64,000 bases of DNA from Hysterangium stoloniferum (lineage: Eukaryota; Basidiomycota; Agaricomycetes; Hysterangiales; Hysterangiaceae): positions 124,001 through 188,000 of the forward strand of contig WHVD01000033.1 in NCBI GenBank assembly GCA_015178975.1, in the 5' to 3' direction. The translations under genes and the position numbers were made by a program. Positions 1 to 11,256 of this stretch are shown here, one piece after another (within the stretch, counting starts at the first letter, position 1; every line of letters starts with the position of its first letter). A model generated the notes under the pieces. That model worked only from the letters and a program-made list of their open reading frames with translations, ran no database searches and was not told the DNA's origin.

Positions 1-565
1 AAATTAGTTTCCAGTTCTTCTACAAAAGTGTCCCAGTCGTCGAGCCATACGGGTGTCTCGTCAGATATTCCAGATAGTCCGGGTTCGAACCAATCTTGAG
101 CGGTATCCTTGAGATAAGAGAGCGCGAAATTGACTTTTTGACTGTCGGATTTAAATGCAGAGGGTCGATCACGGAAACTGAAATGGCATTGGAGAAGGAA
201 ATTCTTCAATTTTTTCAGATCCTTGCCGGTAAATGGTTTGGGTTCTTTGACTCGGTGCGGGATGATTCTTTACTATCCTCAGCAGATTTCAAGTAGTCAG
301 CGAATTTCACAATGGAGTAGATAAACAACATTTCAGTCGGTTCGTCGGAAGATTTCTTTTTCGATGTCTCCGGCTAATCTTCTGCTTCGTTGTTGGAAGT
401 GTGGGGAATATTGGGATCCTTTGTTACCTCGGTAACCTCCTCGGTAACTTCTTCGACTGAAGCTGATGTTGTCGGCTGAATTGGGGTTTCAGGTTGAGTG
501 GTGTAAAGGTGCAATTGGGATTGAAGTTGGGATGGTCCTTCGGCAGCTTTGTGTTTGGGACCCAT
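1..565 (-). mobile_element. Ty3/Gypsy retrotransposon gag fragment
   Basis: Read on the minus strand, this stretch encodes the capsid-type Gag region typical of fungal Ty3/Gypsy elements. Diagnostic pieces are KPFTGKD, then NFALSYLKDTAQDWF, then PVWLDDWDTFVEEL. The putative N-terminus is a low-complexity Thr/Glu/Pro-rich segment starting with MGPKHKAAEG at 565. The element runs off the left edge, so pol is not visible. It is a broken fossil copy with a small number of breaks in the part seen. The family assignment rests on the retrotransposon Gag signature, and the element's age cannot be judged from one end. Confidence 0.85.
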
Positions 566-1615
566 GATGAGCGAGTCGCAGAGTTGAGATCTGATATACT
601 GTTAAGTGCCTTGTCGGGAACTTATTCCGGAACTATCAGAAAGTCACCGGAAAGTCGGGAACTCGTGGATAGGGTCAGGATGTCGGCTTCAGCTTATGTG
701 CTGCGCCTCTACACAAATGCTCAATGTCCTTAATTTCAGAAGTAAAGCTTACAACGGAAGATATGGATATTCAGAGTTCCGAAGAGTTCCGAATATCGAG
801 CGTACAGAAAGACGGGAGGAGGAATAAGAAACTAAGTTGATATCAGATCTGAGGTAAAGTACAAATTCGCGGAAACTAATATAAGTCTACTCGTTATTGT
901 ACTACAAACTAAGACCATAATAAGACAGAAACGGAAGTGTTCTTAAAACGGAAGTACAATAAGACATATTAGGGAGACAATATTCTGAAATGGGAATACA
1001 ACAAACAAACAAGTGAATACTTGTCAACGGACAAATTACCAAATGCGGAACAAGGGAAGAACGTGGATGATACGGTAACTATGATGTTCTGTAGTCAGAG
1101 ATCGGAAGTCGGATATTGAAACATCCAGGAAAGGGTCGTAACAACTCCCTATTATGTATTTCTAAGTTTTTCCAGATTTTTAACCAATTTCCCCTAACAA
1201 ATTGCGAAAACGTATATTTAAATGTAATTATATTGCGACGATAAAATTGTACAATATTTGCTTGATTTATCTTGAATTTATACAATTTATTTTGTATTTC
1301 TATCCTATAAATTGAGTAAGTTATTGAATTTCTACTTTTTATTCTTTTTAATTAATATGTCGGTGACTCAGCGCTTATTCACAACACGCGAGTAATCATG
1401 TGATATTCACATGATATTTCAAACTCCGACGCTGACAAAACACGATGTGAAATAATCGTGCATAATCAAGGCAATATATATATTTATATTATTATAATAA
1501 AATATTATATTTATAACTAACTAAAAATAAATATAATAAATATAATAATATAAAGCCAGCGACCTGTGTTTATTATACGGCGCGCGGGAAACTCGTCACA
1601 ACAAGTGACAGTTGT
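566..1615. other. Non-coding stretch beside the Gypsy fragment
   Basis: No convincing gene is seen on either strand. It lies on the 5' side of the minus-strand gag and probably includes leader or LTR sequence of that element, but I could not fix LTR ends. A strongly AT-rich tract with runs of TA, ATT and AATA occupies about 1470-1555. Confidence 0.4.
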
Positions 1616-1767
1616 CACAAGGGTGTGGGACGGTCACAGAGGCACGGGATGGTCACAGAGGCGCGGGATGGTCACAGAGGCGCGGGACGGTCACAGAGGC
1701 ACGGGACAGTCACATAGGCACGGGACAGTCACAGAGGCGCGGGACAGTCACAGAGGCGCGGGACGGT
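1616..1767. repeat. Minisatellite, 19-bp unit, 8 copies
   Basis: Eight head-to-tail copies of a 19-bp GC-rich unit, consensus CACAGAGGCRCGGGAYRGT. The first copy is the most diverged. The array ends at CACAACGTG. The units differ at only two or three positions. Confidence 0.93.
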
Positions 1768-2247
1768 CACAACGTGTGATAGTCACAAGACACGAAGTGT
1801 CATGTGCACGCACAGGCGTGAGAGCATTATGTTATCATATATGCTACTACAGCAAAAACCGGAAATTCCCTGGAATATTCCAGTGGCTTCCAAAGGAATA
1901 GTAGATAGTAGGTACTAATAATAGATAGAATATTGTAGAATATTCTATAAGATTCCAGAAAGTTCTATTATGCCAAGAATATTCTATAGTGTCTTAGAAG
2001 TAGTTAGAACCTTCCACAATGCTCTAGAAAATTCTAGAAAATTCCAAATGACATCATTCCTTCCAGAATGACATCATTCAATCTTCTAGAATCTTCTAAA
2101 TGTCTCAGACCAAAATGTATATGAGCTCAGCTCCAGCCTTAAAAAATATCATCTTTACTACACTTTATCAGCCACATCAGTGTGCCACTGCAGCAAGCAG
2201 TTTATTCCACCCCTATGTTGGGCTGTTGGACAAATACATACATACAC
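1768..2247. promoter_or_regulatory. Cluster of heat-shock-element-like GAA/TTC motifs
   Basis: No reading frame is supported here. Between about 1925 and 2100 there are many alternating GAA and TTC triplets, for example TAGAAAATTCTAGAAAATTCC and TTCTAGAATCTTCTA. This is the spacing of canonical heat shock elements (inverted nGAAn units). Such sites often drive LTR promoters, and the stretch may be part of an old LTR. A role is inferred only from the motif. Chance enrichment in AT-rich DNA is possible. Confidence 0.3.
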
Positions 2248-2611
2248 TTAGTCACCTCTAGTTGAGCTGCTGACCTAAGCTGTCTCAGGATTCCTTTGTC
2301 ACCTCTTGTTGAGCTTCTGACAATAGTCCTACCCCCTGGTCACTCTCCTGACCAATCAGGATTCCCTGCCACCTCTTGTTGAGCTTCTGGTATTAATTCT
2401 TTATACTATAGTCACCTCTTAATTGAGTATTGATTATTAGTTTTCTTTACATTGTTATTTGTAGTCTAAGACTTCAGTCACCTCTAATTGAGTAATTTGA
2501 CTGTTTATTACATTGCAAATAATCCCTCTACATTGTTATTTGTACTCTAAGACTTCAGTCACCTCTAGTTGAGTAATTTGACTGATTATTATATTGCAAA
2601 TAATCCCTGTT
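2248..2611. repeat. Dispersed GTCACCTCT repeats and an 81-bp tandem duplication
   Basis: The core GTCACCTCT(A/T)GTTGAG recurs, with variation, at about 2251, 2298, 2368, 2411, 2477 and 2558. The last two belong to a perfect-length 81-bp direct duplication (2450-2530 and 2531-2611) that differs at only a few positions. No coding potential is seen. Confidence 0.75.
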
Positions 2612-3148
2612 CCATTGCTCATTTATTGTGAATCAGTAAAGCATATTCACATAAACAAATACTGAGAATATTCTTGCAGAATCCTTAAGACTACATTGAG
2701 ATCCTGATAAGTTAGTATCACAGTAGACCTTGTAGGTTAGTGTAAATAAAGCATATATTAGCCAAATAGTGTTTTATTCTATATTTAATCTTTTGACCTG
2801 TTTATAAATATTTTTACTGTTTGATAAATAGTATAAAATATATATAAACTAGTTAGAATTGAAGTCGAATCTAGTTTCGGAATCAGTGAATTGTTATTCA
2901 TATTTTAGTAGTGTTTTTACAGAAAAAGAACAAGCTTGCACAAGCAGCTCTGAAAACCTTCTTTGTGAAGTAGGGTGCATATATTCAAGTAAACTCTTCA
3001 CTTGAGGGGTTCTAAGTCTATTTAGGCTGCCACTGATTAATATCAAATACTTAAATTATTTTACCTTGCAGTGAATTGAGTATTTGCACATTTTGATAGA
3101 GCATTGGACTCCTTTTTCGGAAAATAGTATTAAAATAAGGCTAATACA
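2612..3148. other. AT-rich intergenic stretch
   Basis: Apart from AT-rich runs around 2760-2860, no gene, RNA or clear repeat structure is visible. The sequence ends at the 5' truncation point of the LINE fragment. Confidence 0.4.
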
Positions 3149-3745
3149 TCACACTCCCTTGCAAAGGAAGCCGTCAACCTGCACCCCCCCAGGATTGGCT
3201 CCACCTACCCCACACCAACCTCACTGATATTGGACTCCACAAACCCCCTGCCCTCAAACTGGCCAAGTTCCACAAAGAATACAGGGGCCCCCGCCATGTC
3301 CACACATGCATCATCCAAACCATCACTGGCCACGGATTCCTCGGCACCTACTACCACCGCTTCCTCCCCAACCTCCCCACCACCCCACCACCTGCCCCTG
3401 TGGTGAAACTGACATGCAATCTCACCTCCACATCCTTTCCGAGTGCCCCCTTTACAAGGAGCACTGCCATCTCCTCCAGGCTGCCTCTCAAGACTTGTCA
3501 CTCCCCATCATCCTGGGCACACACAAGGGCCTTCAAGCCCTAGCCGAGTTCATTGCCACCTCAGACACTTTCAGGAAGACCTAATCACCCCCGCCCTGCA
3601 TTAGACCCTCCCACGTATCCCAACCCGCTGCATTCACATCCCACCTTTTCTCCACCGACTGTTAGGGTAGTTCTCTCCCCAACCGCTATGTATCTTCGTT
3701 ATGTGATGCGGTATATAAATGTATTAAAAAAGAAAAAAAAAAAAA
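3149..3745 (+). mobile_element. LINE (non-LTR retrotransposon), 3' end only
   Basis: The segment opens with SLAKEAVNL, the usual end of the RNase H domain of a LINE ORF2. It continues through LAKFHKEYRGPRHVHTCI to a C-terminal Cys/His knuckle (CPCGETDMQSHLHILSECPLY) and ends near SDTFRKT. After about 150 bp of 3' UTR there is an A-rich tail at 3726-3745. Only the last part of ORF2 remains, so this is a 5'-truncated copy, as LINEs commonly leave. The reading frame shifts between the RNase H end and the knuckle, so this copy is dead. The clade (Tad1-like is likely for a fungus) cannot be decided from this piece. Confidence 0.75.
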
Positions 3746-3800
3746 GTCACAACATGTGATGAAGACCAGATCGTGCCCTGCCTACCTTAAGCAATGCGGT

Positions 3801-4335
3801 TTATTCAGGCACCCTTGCCACTTCAAACGGCTTGAATTTTGTAGAATATCTGAACAAGACAAAGAGTAAAGTAAGACCAGAGTTTTCAGGGTAGATTTTA
3901 TTGACGTACATACGGGTCGAACTTGGAATATCTTCGATTGTGGCGGAAAGGGGACGACAACTAACGTTCAAGAGACCCACGGATCTAGTCGAATCGTCCT
4001 TTAATCTTAGATTCAATGAAATGAATTTTTCGCTACTACTCGCAATGACATAATTCAAACATGACAATTAGTGGAATGAATTCCAGTCAACTGACATGGA
4101 AGCAGCAGGGGAACTGTCGGGATAGGGAGTAAAATAAATTGTCGTGGCGTGTAGTTTGACGCTAACGACTCACACATTGAAACAGACCATAAACCAGGAA
4201 ATCTCGGGGAATGACTGCTCCACGCGGCGGGTCGTGGGCATTCTTCAGCTCGTCGTTGATATGGGATTCCGCCTGACATGGCCACGAGCTACCTTACTCT
4301 TATACAAGGTGAAAGCTCACAACATGTGAAGAAAT
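3801..4335 (-). pseudogene. Module C fused to the last exon of module B
   Basis: The minus-strand frame from 4067 to 3801 starts as module C (LNYVIASSSEKFISLNL, then SVGLLNVSCRPLS). At about 3944 it switches in frame to the last exon of module B (ATIEDIPSS, NKIYPENSGL, STKFKPFEVARVPE, stop). In intact units these two sequences are kilobases apart, so this is a deletion or unequal-exchange junction. The 5' part of C, up to a TATA-like GTATAAGAG at about 4300-4308 (minus strand), is present. The function of both modules is unknown. Confidence 0.5.
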
Positions 4336-5245
4336 GTCGGTATCTTGATCATGGTGTTGTCCATTGGTTTGGCCCCGGCTTCCTGTTCTCCCACACAAAG
4401 GACACGAGAAGAATGGTGGGACCGCCTTCTTTGAGACCCTGTAATGGTATTCCATTCACATTGTTACTGCTAGTATATGCGATGTGATTTCAGAGAGTTG
4501 TCATTGGAGTATATTCAACACCAGTGTAGAGAACCTCGCAGCGACTATTACAAGTGATTATCTTCGCTTTTAAATTGTATCAAATTATGTACCTTCATAT
4601 AACTCTCAAGTTCGCGTCCTGTTTGAAATGATTGTCATTGATAAATTGGATATCAGTCTAGCCGCTGGTGGTGGCCGCGAGTGTATTCGATGCATGTATG
4701 GCATCAACGCGTGCATCATGCAGAGCGCGCTGCGGCGGCGAAACGTGACTGTATGCGCTCTTATATTTGCTCGGCCTATGGCAGATTTATCATCAAGTTT
4801 TCAATGCAAGAAAATTAGTTTAAGGAATTTGCCCAGCACATTGTGGAGGCCCTTGGTGGGAAGATTATGGATCTTGTCGATTGAACATTACTCTGAAGGT
4901 ATGATGAGCCTGAACGAGACATGCATCGAATTGGGGGTGGGGAGACCTTTTTCAGACCTCCAGTGATACCTTACTTTAAAATGTGGATGTTAGTCTAATC
5001 ACCGCTAGTGCAAATGTATTCAACACATTTATGGGGACAACTGAGGAGCTCGAGGCGATAATGAAAACTGACTATATAGTTCTTACATAGATTCAAACCA
5101 TATAGATTTAAAACATCTGCAACCCCGGCTGCAATACTGGTTTGGTTGAGATGTGTCGGCATCATCGAAGAGAAATGATTAGAAAGTGTGTCCAATCGGT
5201 GGTGTAAGACCTTTGTCAAGGCAACCATGTGCCTTCAACACTGAT
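4278..5245 (+). pseudogene. Module Y copy 1, convergent with X1
   Basis: Y is conserved on the strand opposite X in most units. This copy keeps separate open stretches: one around HWFGPGFLFSHTKDTRRM (4278-4487), then 4628-4966 with NACIMQSALRRRNVTVCALIF and WILSIEHYSEGMMSLNETC, then a C-terminal part with EMCRHHRREMIRKCVQ. Y contains internal repeats of the type VFNTCMGTTAEL...SDYMR. The frame is broken several times, so this copy is probably inactive. It ends about 10 bp from the X1 stop, tail to tail. Confidence 0.45.
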
Positions 5246-5253
5246 AGGGGGGT

Positions 5254-7117
5254 CTAATTTGACCGTACTGACACACAAGTGGAAGGTGTGGCGACCACGC
5301 AAAGGAAGGAACGCGCGGTGAAATCTAAATTTTCCAACCGGTAATTGAAGGATTTGCCGTTGGTCGTGCCGCGCATAATCTCACAACGTGGAAGAAGAGA
5401 AACGAGCATGGCGATGGTATCGAGGCTGCGCACTGTGGTCAACGCAGATTCGGGCTCGGAAGATGCAGCTATCAGCTTCAGAGTCAAGTCGATTATTTTT
5501 TCGCCAGTCATTAGGATAACCCAACCTGGGTACGTCAGAATGAGACTGGTAGGAAAATTGTACGGGCGGATGTAAGACGGTGCTGGAAGATAAAATATAG
5601 TGAACGTACCGTACGATGGGCCCAATGAGCGAAGAAAGCACTTTCAGCTGGTTGATGTGATCGGTGAGAAGCGTGCTGTCGTCGAAGAAGGTTTCCAAGG
5701 AGTCAATACTCTTATACAGTGAGTATTGCGTGTCGAAATCAAGAGGAAGTGTCAATGACGCTATATGCATGTTTATGTTATCCAATAAAACCGGCATTAC
5801 AGCTCCAGCGATATCTCGAAACCATGCATCTTGGTGCATGCAACACACGAGAAGCTTTATAGGATATTCATAAAGGTTAGGTCGTTGTGTCTGATATTCT
5901 CTGTTATGGTTTTGGTGGGAAGGATTAAATGGTGTGATGGCACGACGCACGGTTGTAACCAGAATTCGATGTAACCTCTGATCGCCGTGAGCTCCTTTAC
6001 AGATAGTGGACGCATGTGGCAGATCGCTTCCACGATATACGTAAGGCGGAAAAGGGATAAGGGCGGATGGTGCGGATCAAATGAAACATAATGAGATTCT
6101 GATAGAGGACGGGCGAATTGTATGATAAATGTTGATGCAACCTCATCCAAGTTGGTGTGCAGTGGTGACTTGACTAGAACGTTGTATAGTGATGACGTAA
6201 TCGTATGTGACGCGTCTCTATCTAACCAATGGACGCCGGGGCAGTAAGAGAAGGTCGAAGCCAAGAATGTCATAAGCTGAGTGTGACCGTTGCGGCTGTG
6301 TGGAAATATCGGGAAATTCTTTAAAACTTCCCTCGCTCTTCTCCGAATTTGAGGCGGGTATATAGGTCTACGACTCAGATCAGATATGAGTATTTCCAGT
6401 CTATTCAATGATTGAGGTATCCCTACCTCGTTAAATCAGCACTATCCTGAACTAGTCTTCCCAGTTTTGGCAGCTTAAAATGCTTGCGTAGAAACTCGCC
6501 AAAGGCACCATCGTCTTGTAGCAAACGGGTAATTTCCCAGTATATTGTCAGCTTTGCGATCAGCGAAGCTGTCTTAGCACTGTGAAGGACTTTCATCCCA
6601 ACCCTTTCCAAACCGACTCCACAGTAATACCCGGGGCCAATGTCAATACTTGACATTGTCCCCTGACTCCGCGAGGTCATTCCCCAGTCATCGGCATGAC
6701 TGGAATAGGGGCTGAGGTTGGATGTCGTGTTGGTGGATATCTTAACAACATTCGGTGGGTCATGGTAGCCCGTTTCTCCTTGACACTGAATACGCAGCAT
6801 GTGACACATATCACATGGAAATAGCATTATACTTTACTCACCCACTCGTCAACCCAAATCTCTATATGGTTTGCAGACAGCTGTATGTGTTGCCTACCAT
6901 CCCGATAACATAAATCATGGCCGGGGTCGTTACAACCCCATCGCTTTCGAAGCTTCTCCCTGAATACCTCTCTCATCCCTTTAACGATCTCGTCCCGTTG
7001 CTCTGAACTCAATACACCAGGGGACACTAAGGGTGGTAGCTCTTCAATGTCTTCAAGGTAGATCCCAGCCGTTGCCGAATCATCATTCCCCAGAGTCGTC
7101 TCGTTGAAAGTAGACAT
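5254..7117 (-). CDS. Family X protein, intact copy 1 (544 aa)
   Basis: Five exons on the minus strand: 7117-6842, 6785-6427, 6367-5951, 5900-5610 and 5545-5254. The introns are 56, 59, 50 and 64 nt, all GT-AG with donors GTGAGT, GTAGGG, GTGCGT and GTACGT. The coding length is 1635 nt, so the frame is open throughout. The start is MSTFNETTLGND and the stop follows VSVRSN. Visible features are an acidic N-terminus, a C-x4-H-x2-C motif (CNDPGHDLC) followed across intron 1 by CQGETGYHDPP, a conserved GPGYYCGVGLERVGMK block in exon 2, and a helical-looking second half with STLLTDHINQL and GEKIIDLTLKLIA. I do not recognise the family. The helical tail suggests a HEAT/ARM-like fold, which is inference. 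Confidence 0.85.
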
Positions 7118-7400
7118 TAGTGGGTAGCAGTCCCACCTACACTAGAAGGGGGTGCCTTGCCTTTGTGCCGCCACCAGTCGGAGAGCTAATTCCATGAAGG
7201 TACAGCGTTATGGCTGTACTTACACGGGATACACAGCATTTCATTCCTGCCTTCGTCCACAAGGTTCCCTCACCTTCCTTGAACCTTATAGGCTCCACCG
7301 TAATGAGGTCACTACTTCTTACACCTTCCACTGAAGGCTCACACAGCATATAATAATGGTTCAGTCGATTGTGATCTCATAGTATAGCATTTCTCAGCGT
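7118..7400 (-). promoter_or_regulatory. Conserved 5' flank of X1
   Basis: The block upstream of every well-preserved X copy is recognisable here on the minus strand. It runs from TGTGTGAGCCTTCAG through a region ending with a short A-rich motif (CACAAAGG here, CATAAAAG or CATAAAGG in other copies) about 50-60 bp before the ATG. The A-rich motif is a plausible weak TATA element. No other gene is needed to explain this segment. Confidence 0.4.
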
Positions 7401-8830
7401 CAGAGTTGAAAGGAAAACCGCTTTTCTGAGATCGAGAAGTGACATTGCCATGTACCTTATAAATGCAGTCCAAAGCGATACCCAATGGTTGCTGCCTTCA
7501 AGTTGCCGCTGTCAGCCTCAGGCTTTGTCCAGAGAGATTGCACACTTCCCGTTTTTAATTTTGCAAACTTTCACCGAGGAGAGACCCGGGGCCAGTGATG
7601 ACCTAGTCCCATTAATGGTAAGCAACGTGATTTTTTCATTCGCCCTCGCCATATCCTTGGTTGTGACGAATCCATCCGGGTGTGTATTAACACATTCTAA
7701 ATATAATCTCGTCTTTCTTGCGAGAGTGCGGGCTGGCTGTTTAATTTTATCAATACCTTCAACGAGGAGAAACCCAGGGCAAGTGATGGTCTAGTCGGGT
7801 TGATGGTTGATGGTAAGCAACGTCGTTTCATGCGTCACCCTTGACATATCAATCGGATTGAACTTTGTGCAACGTCTGAGCCAAAAGAAAATAGTGACAG
7901 ATGACCAAAGTTCTCATTGTAGATTTTATTGAGGTACATAAGGGTCTGACTTCGAACTATTTCGATTATGGCGTGTCGTACCCACCCGAATTTGTATTGA
8001 CAAATTGTATATATAATCCCATATCACGTAATACTTACTTACAGCTAGTTTATCATTATGGCTGAATGGAATTGATTCTTTGATGCTACGATGACAACGC
8101 AGGCCAATGATTGTGACCCACCTATCGCTTGAACAATTAAAGGCGGAGTTCTTCCAATATGTGCTTACATGTGTCCTTTCTGCCATCGCACCTGCCCCTT
8201 CGTTGCTGCCCACTCCATTTTAAGTTTCACAAAGGTGGCCGGAACAGTCCCTCTCTCTCCCACATGATGGACATTCATCGGTCTCAGTTTGTCGCCCCAA
8301 TCCATCCTTCATTTTCTGGTGTTTCATGATTGTTAGTCAAGGAACTAAGAAGTCTGTGGGGTCCATACAAACTTCCTAGCTCATCAATGGCTATCGTCAT
8401 CACCAAATGGGTAGAAGATACAGTGCATGTCAAGGTAATGCATCATAATGTAGTGACTCTGGAATAATCTTCAGTGCAGCGGAATAACAACAAAAATATT
8501 TCTTTAGAATGCAGTTGGGATCACTCTTGATGACAATTAAACTTCAGTATCCTGGGGCCAGACCAAAAATGACAGGAATTCCCTTCAAGACAGTAGCAAT
8601 GGCCACATCTGGTCTCGGATTGGTGTGTAAACATTCCTGACCAAGTCCTCTCTGTTCGGTTCAAAAACGGTCCAAGAATAATTATCCCTGGTGAGATGTA
8701 CACATGTAGTCCTACAATATTTAGTCACAAACCACGAATCCTACAACTTCAGAGGTATCATCGATCCAGTTTTCATCACGGACTCAGCGCAGAGCTGCAA
8801 TTTGGATAAGAAGTGATTGTACGTGCTCTG
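7401..8830 (-). pseudogene. Module B copy 1
   Basis: Upstream of X1 on the same strand. On the minus strand it contains the B landmarks in order: MYISPGIIILGPFLNRTE (8703 onward), a stretch matching the WERRGTVTATF segment of other copies, and the last exon beginning VLTNTNSGG-like near 8010. The B 3' end is partly duplicated: sequence around 7555-7690 and 7745-7855 repeats itself (start of each: TTCAC/TTCAA-CGAGGAGA). No full-length frame survives. The function is unknown. Confidence 0.4.
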
Positions 8831-9250
8831 AAATTGCCTCAAACTACAAAGGTTTATTCAACTTTTATTTGCCCTTCAAGGCTAGTTAAAAAATGGAACG
8901 ATGAGATCCTCCTGTTAGCTCCTCTGTTAGCTTGTTCCAAATCTGTCAGCATTGTCTAAGGAGAAATTGTATTGCATTATGGAGCAGGACGTTTGCCAGG
9001 TCAAACAACGTCTTTCCAAGGCTGATATGGAGTTCGAAGAAGATGTTGCTGCTACACCAGTGAAACGTGTGGCCACCACAGAAAGAAAGAGTGGTGGAAA
9101 CTAAATTTTCAAGACACTCAAGGCTGAAACACTTGTTGATGGGCTGTGCATTGTGTCTTGATGTCTTAATCTGCAAGGAGACAAACAAAAATTGAGACTG
9201 CATAGTATAGTATTCTAGCATTCTTGAGCGTCAGAGTTGAAATCAAAATG
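8831..9250 (-). pseudogene. Module E copy 1 (VVATxxT-type unit)
   Basis: The minus-strand frame 9221-8946 is open for 91 codons and contains HNAQPINKCFSLECLENLVS, then NIFFELHISLGKTLFDLANV. The same sequence recurs at 27.1 kb and 38.6 kb. In a second frame the 38.6-kb copy reads FLSVVATRFTGVAATSF, which resembles the C-terminal FLCVVATPSTRVSVG of X. E therefore seems to be a diverged relative of X exon 5. It is too short to be a whole gene. Confidence 0.4.
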
Positions 9251-10310
9251 GCTTTTCTGATATCTAGAAGTGACATTGCCTATGTATAATTATAAATGCA
9301 GTCCAGAGCAATGCCGACCGGTTGCTGCCTTCAAGTTCACAGCGGTACACGCGAGTCCAGGGTGGAAAGATCCAGCTATCAGGGTCAGACACTGGAGGCA
9401 CCCCAAGGTTTTTGGAGTTTGAAAACTTTCTGAAACTCCTAATATTTGGCCAAATTTTCCAAGAATTTTTTGAACTGATAAATTGTTTGAAAATTTTAAG
9501 TTTTAGTAGGATTTTCCAAAGTGGAAATCATATCTGAAAATCTTAAAAATTTGTATCAAGAAACTCTGACTAATGATGTTTCCTCAGATTTCCTGATACA
9601 AATATTTAAAGTTTTCAGATATGATTTTCCACCTTGGAAGATCTTACTAAAACTTAGAATTTTCAAATAATTTATTAATTCAAAGAATTCTTAGAGAATC
9701 TGGCCAAATATTAGGATTTTTGGAAGGTTCTCCAACTCCAAAAATCTTGGGATGCCTCCAGTGAGAGTGACCCCGATTATTTCTTCGCCGCATAATGCAG
9801 CAACTCTGTTCAATGTGACGATGGCAAGGTATATTAAGGATTATGAAGTACTGTGAATCATTGCCAATGGTCAAGCTGACATCTGGAAGTGTCTCCTTGG
9901 CTAGCACCATTATGACGACTAACTCACCAGCATTATTTTTGATAAAACGGCCTAGGACTACGCATAGGAAGGAAGAGGTGACGACAGCTAACGTTCAAAA
10001 GTCCCATGTATCTAGTCGACGATTGCATTAATATTAGATTGAATCAAATGACTGTTTTGCTACTACTCGAAATGAAATAATTCAAACATGACAATTGGAG
10101 GGGAAATGTCGGGATAGCGAGTGAAATAAATTGTCGTGCCGTGTAGTGTGACGCTAGCGACTGAAACATTGAAACACAACACAAACGAGACTTCTTGTGA
10201 TTTGGCTTTTGCACGCGGCGGGGCGGTGTGGGTATTCTTCAGCTCTGATTGATAGGTTATTCCCCCTGACACAACGACAAACTACCTTTCTCTTACCCGA
10301 GGTGAACGCT
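9251..10310 (-). pseudogene. Module C copy 2, split by a MITE
   Basis: On the minus strand C begins near 10272 (MSGGITYQSELKNTH, then FVLCFNVSVASVTLHGTTIY). It continues to the conserved MVLAKETLPDVSLTIGNDSQ and FIILNIPCHRHIEQSCCIM at 9910-9764, and resumes at 9389-9290 after the MITE. In other units C also carries an EEIIGITLILIAG stretch, akin to the GEKIIDLTLKLIAG of X. A TATA-like GTAAGAGAA and the divergent Y start lie just to its right. The reading frame is not continuous. Confidence 0.45.
9390..9763. mobile_element. CACTA-like foldback MITE, 374 bp
   Basis: The element is almost one long palindrome. The left half, starting CACTGGAGGCACCCCAAGG, is matched by the reverse complement of the right half, which ends GGGATGCCTCCAGTG. 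It is flanked by the 3-bp duplication AGA (9387-9389 and 9764-9766). Sister C copies read straight through this point (GGGTCAGAGTGACCCC-like), which proves the insertion. A CACT(G/A) terminus with a 3-bp TSD is the signature of the CACTA/EnSpm superfamily. There is no coding capacity. Confidence 0.85.
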
Positions 10311-11256
10311 CACGACAATGTGAGGTGTGGGTGTTTGATCATGGTGTTTTCCATTGGTTTCGCCGGGCTTCATGTTCTCCCGAACAGATGATGACACGAA
10401 GGTAACGGTAGGACCGCCTTCTTGAGACGTCCTGGTGGTATTCGATTGACATTGCTACTGCGATGTGATTGCAGTGAAGGAAAGTCCTCGGGCTATATTC
10501 AACACCAGTCTAGAGAATCTCGCAGCGATCATTACAGGTGACTATTATTGTTTTAAATTGTGATAAATTATGTAGCTTCATACAACCCTCAAATCCTCGC
10601 TTTAAATTGCATCAAATTATGTAGTTTCATACAACTCTCAAGTTCGTGTCCTGTTTGAAATAATTGCCATTGATAAATAGGACATCAGTCTAGCCGCTGG
10701 TGGTGGCCGCGAGTGTATTCAATGCATGTATGGCATCAACGCGTGCAACATGCAAAGCGCACCGCGGCGACGAAAAGTGACTGTATGCGCTCTTATATTT
10801 GTTCGACATATGGCAGCTTGATTTTCAAGTGTTCAATGGAAGAGCATTAGTTTAAGGAATTCACCGAACAAATTGCCTGGCACGGTGTGAAGGCCCTGGG
10901 TTTTAAGATCATGGATCTTGTTGATTGAGTACTGGCAAAGATATGATGAGCCTGAACGAGACATGCATCAAAATGGGGACAGGGGAGGATTTTTTCAGAC
11001 ATTAAGTAAGACCTTATTTAAAACATGATAATACAAGGTGGCTATATGTCTCCTTACATAGGCCCAAATCATATAGCCTTATAAGATCTGCAACCCCGGG
11101 TGCAAAGTGAGTTGAATAAAGGGCGACGCTATTCGCCTCCTCCTGGTGTGATTGAGATGTGTCGGCATTATCGAAGAGAAATTATTAGCAAATGTGTCCA
11201 TTTGATGGTGCAAAACCTTTCAGGGGAACCATGTTTTCCAACATTGATATGGAGTT
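10300..11256 (+). pseudogene. Module Y copy 2, convergent with X2
   Basis: Convergent with X2. The recognisable parts are GVFNACMASTRATCK-like sequence near 10730-10770, the block GGGTTTTAAGATCATGGATC near 10900, and an open 74-codon frame at 11100-11324 (QSELNKGRRYSPPPGVIEMC, RREIISKCVHLMVQNL) that overlaps the X2 3' end antisense. Several interruptions are present, so it is probably inactive. Confidence 0.4.

Noticed and set aside
1566-1901. Plus-strand frame with repeated GHRGTG units.
   Set aside because: It is only the 19-bp minisatellite read as protein.
3205-3501. Gly-rich minus-strand frame of 98 codons.
   Set aside because: It is the antisense of the LINE 3' end. The plus strand has the recognised knuckle motif and poly-A tail.
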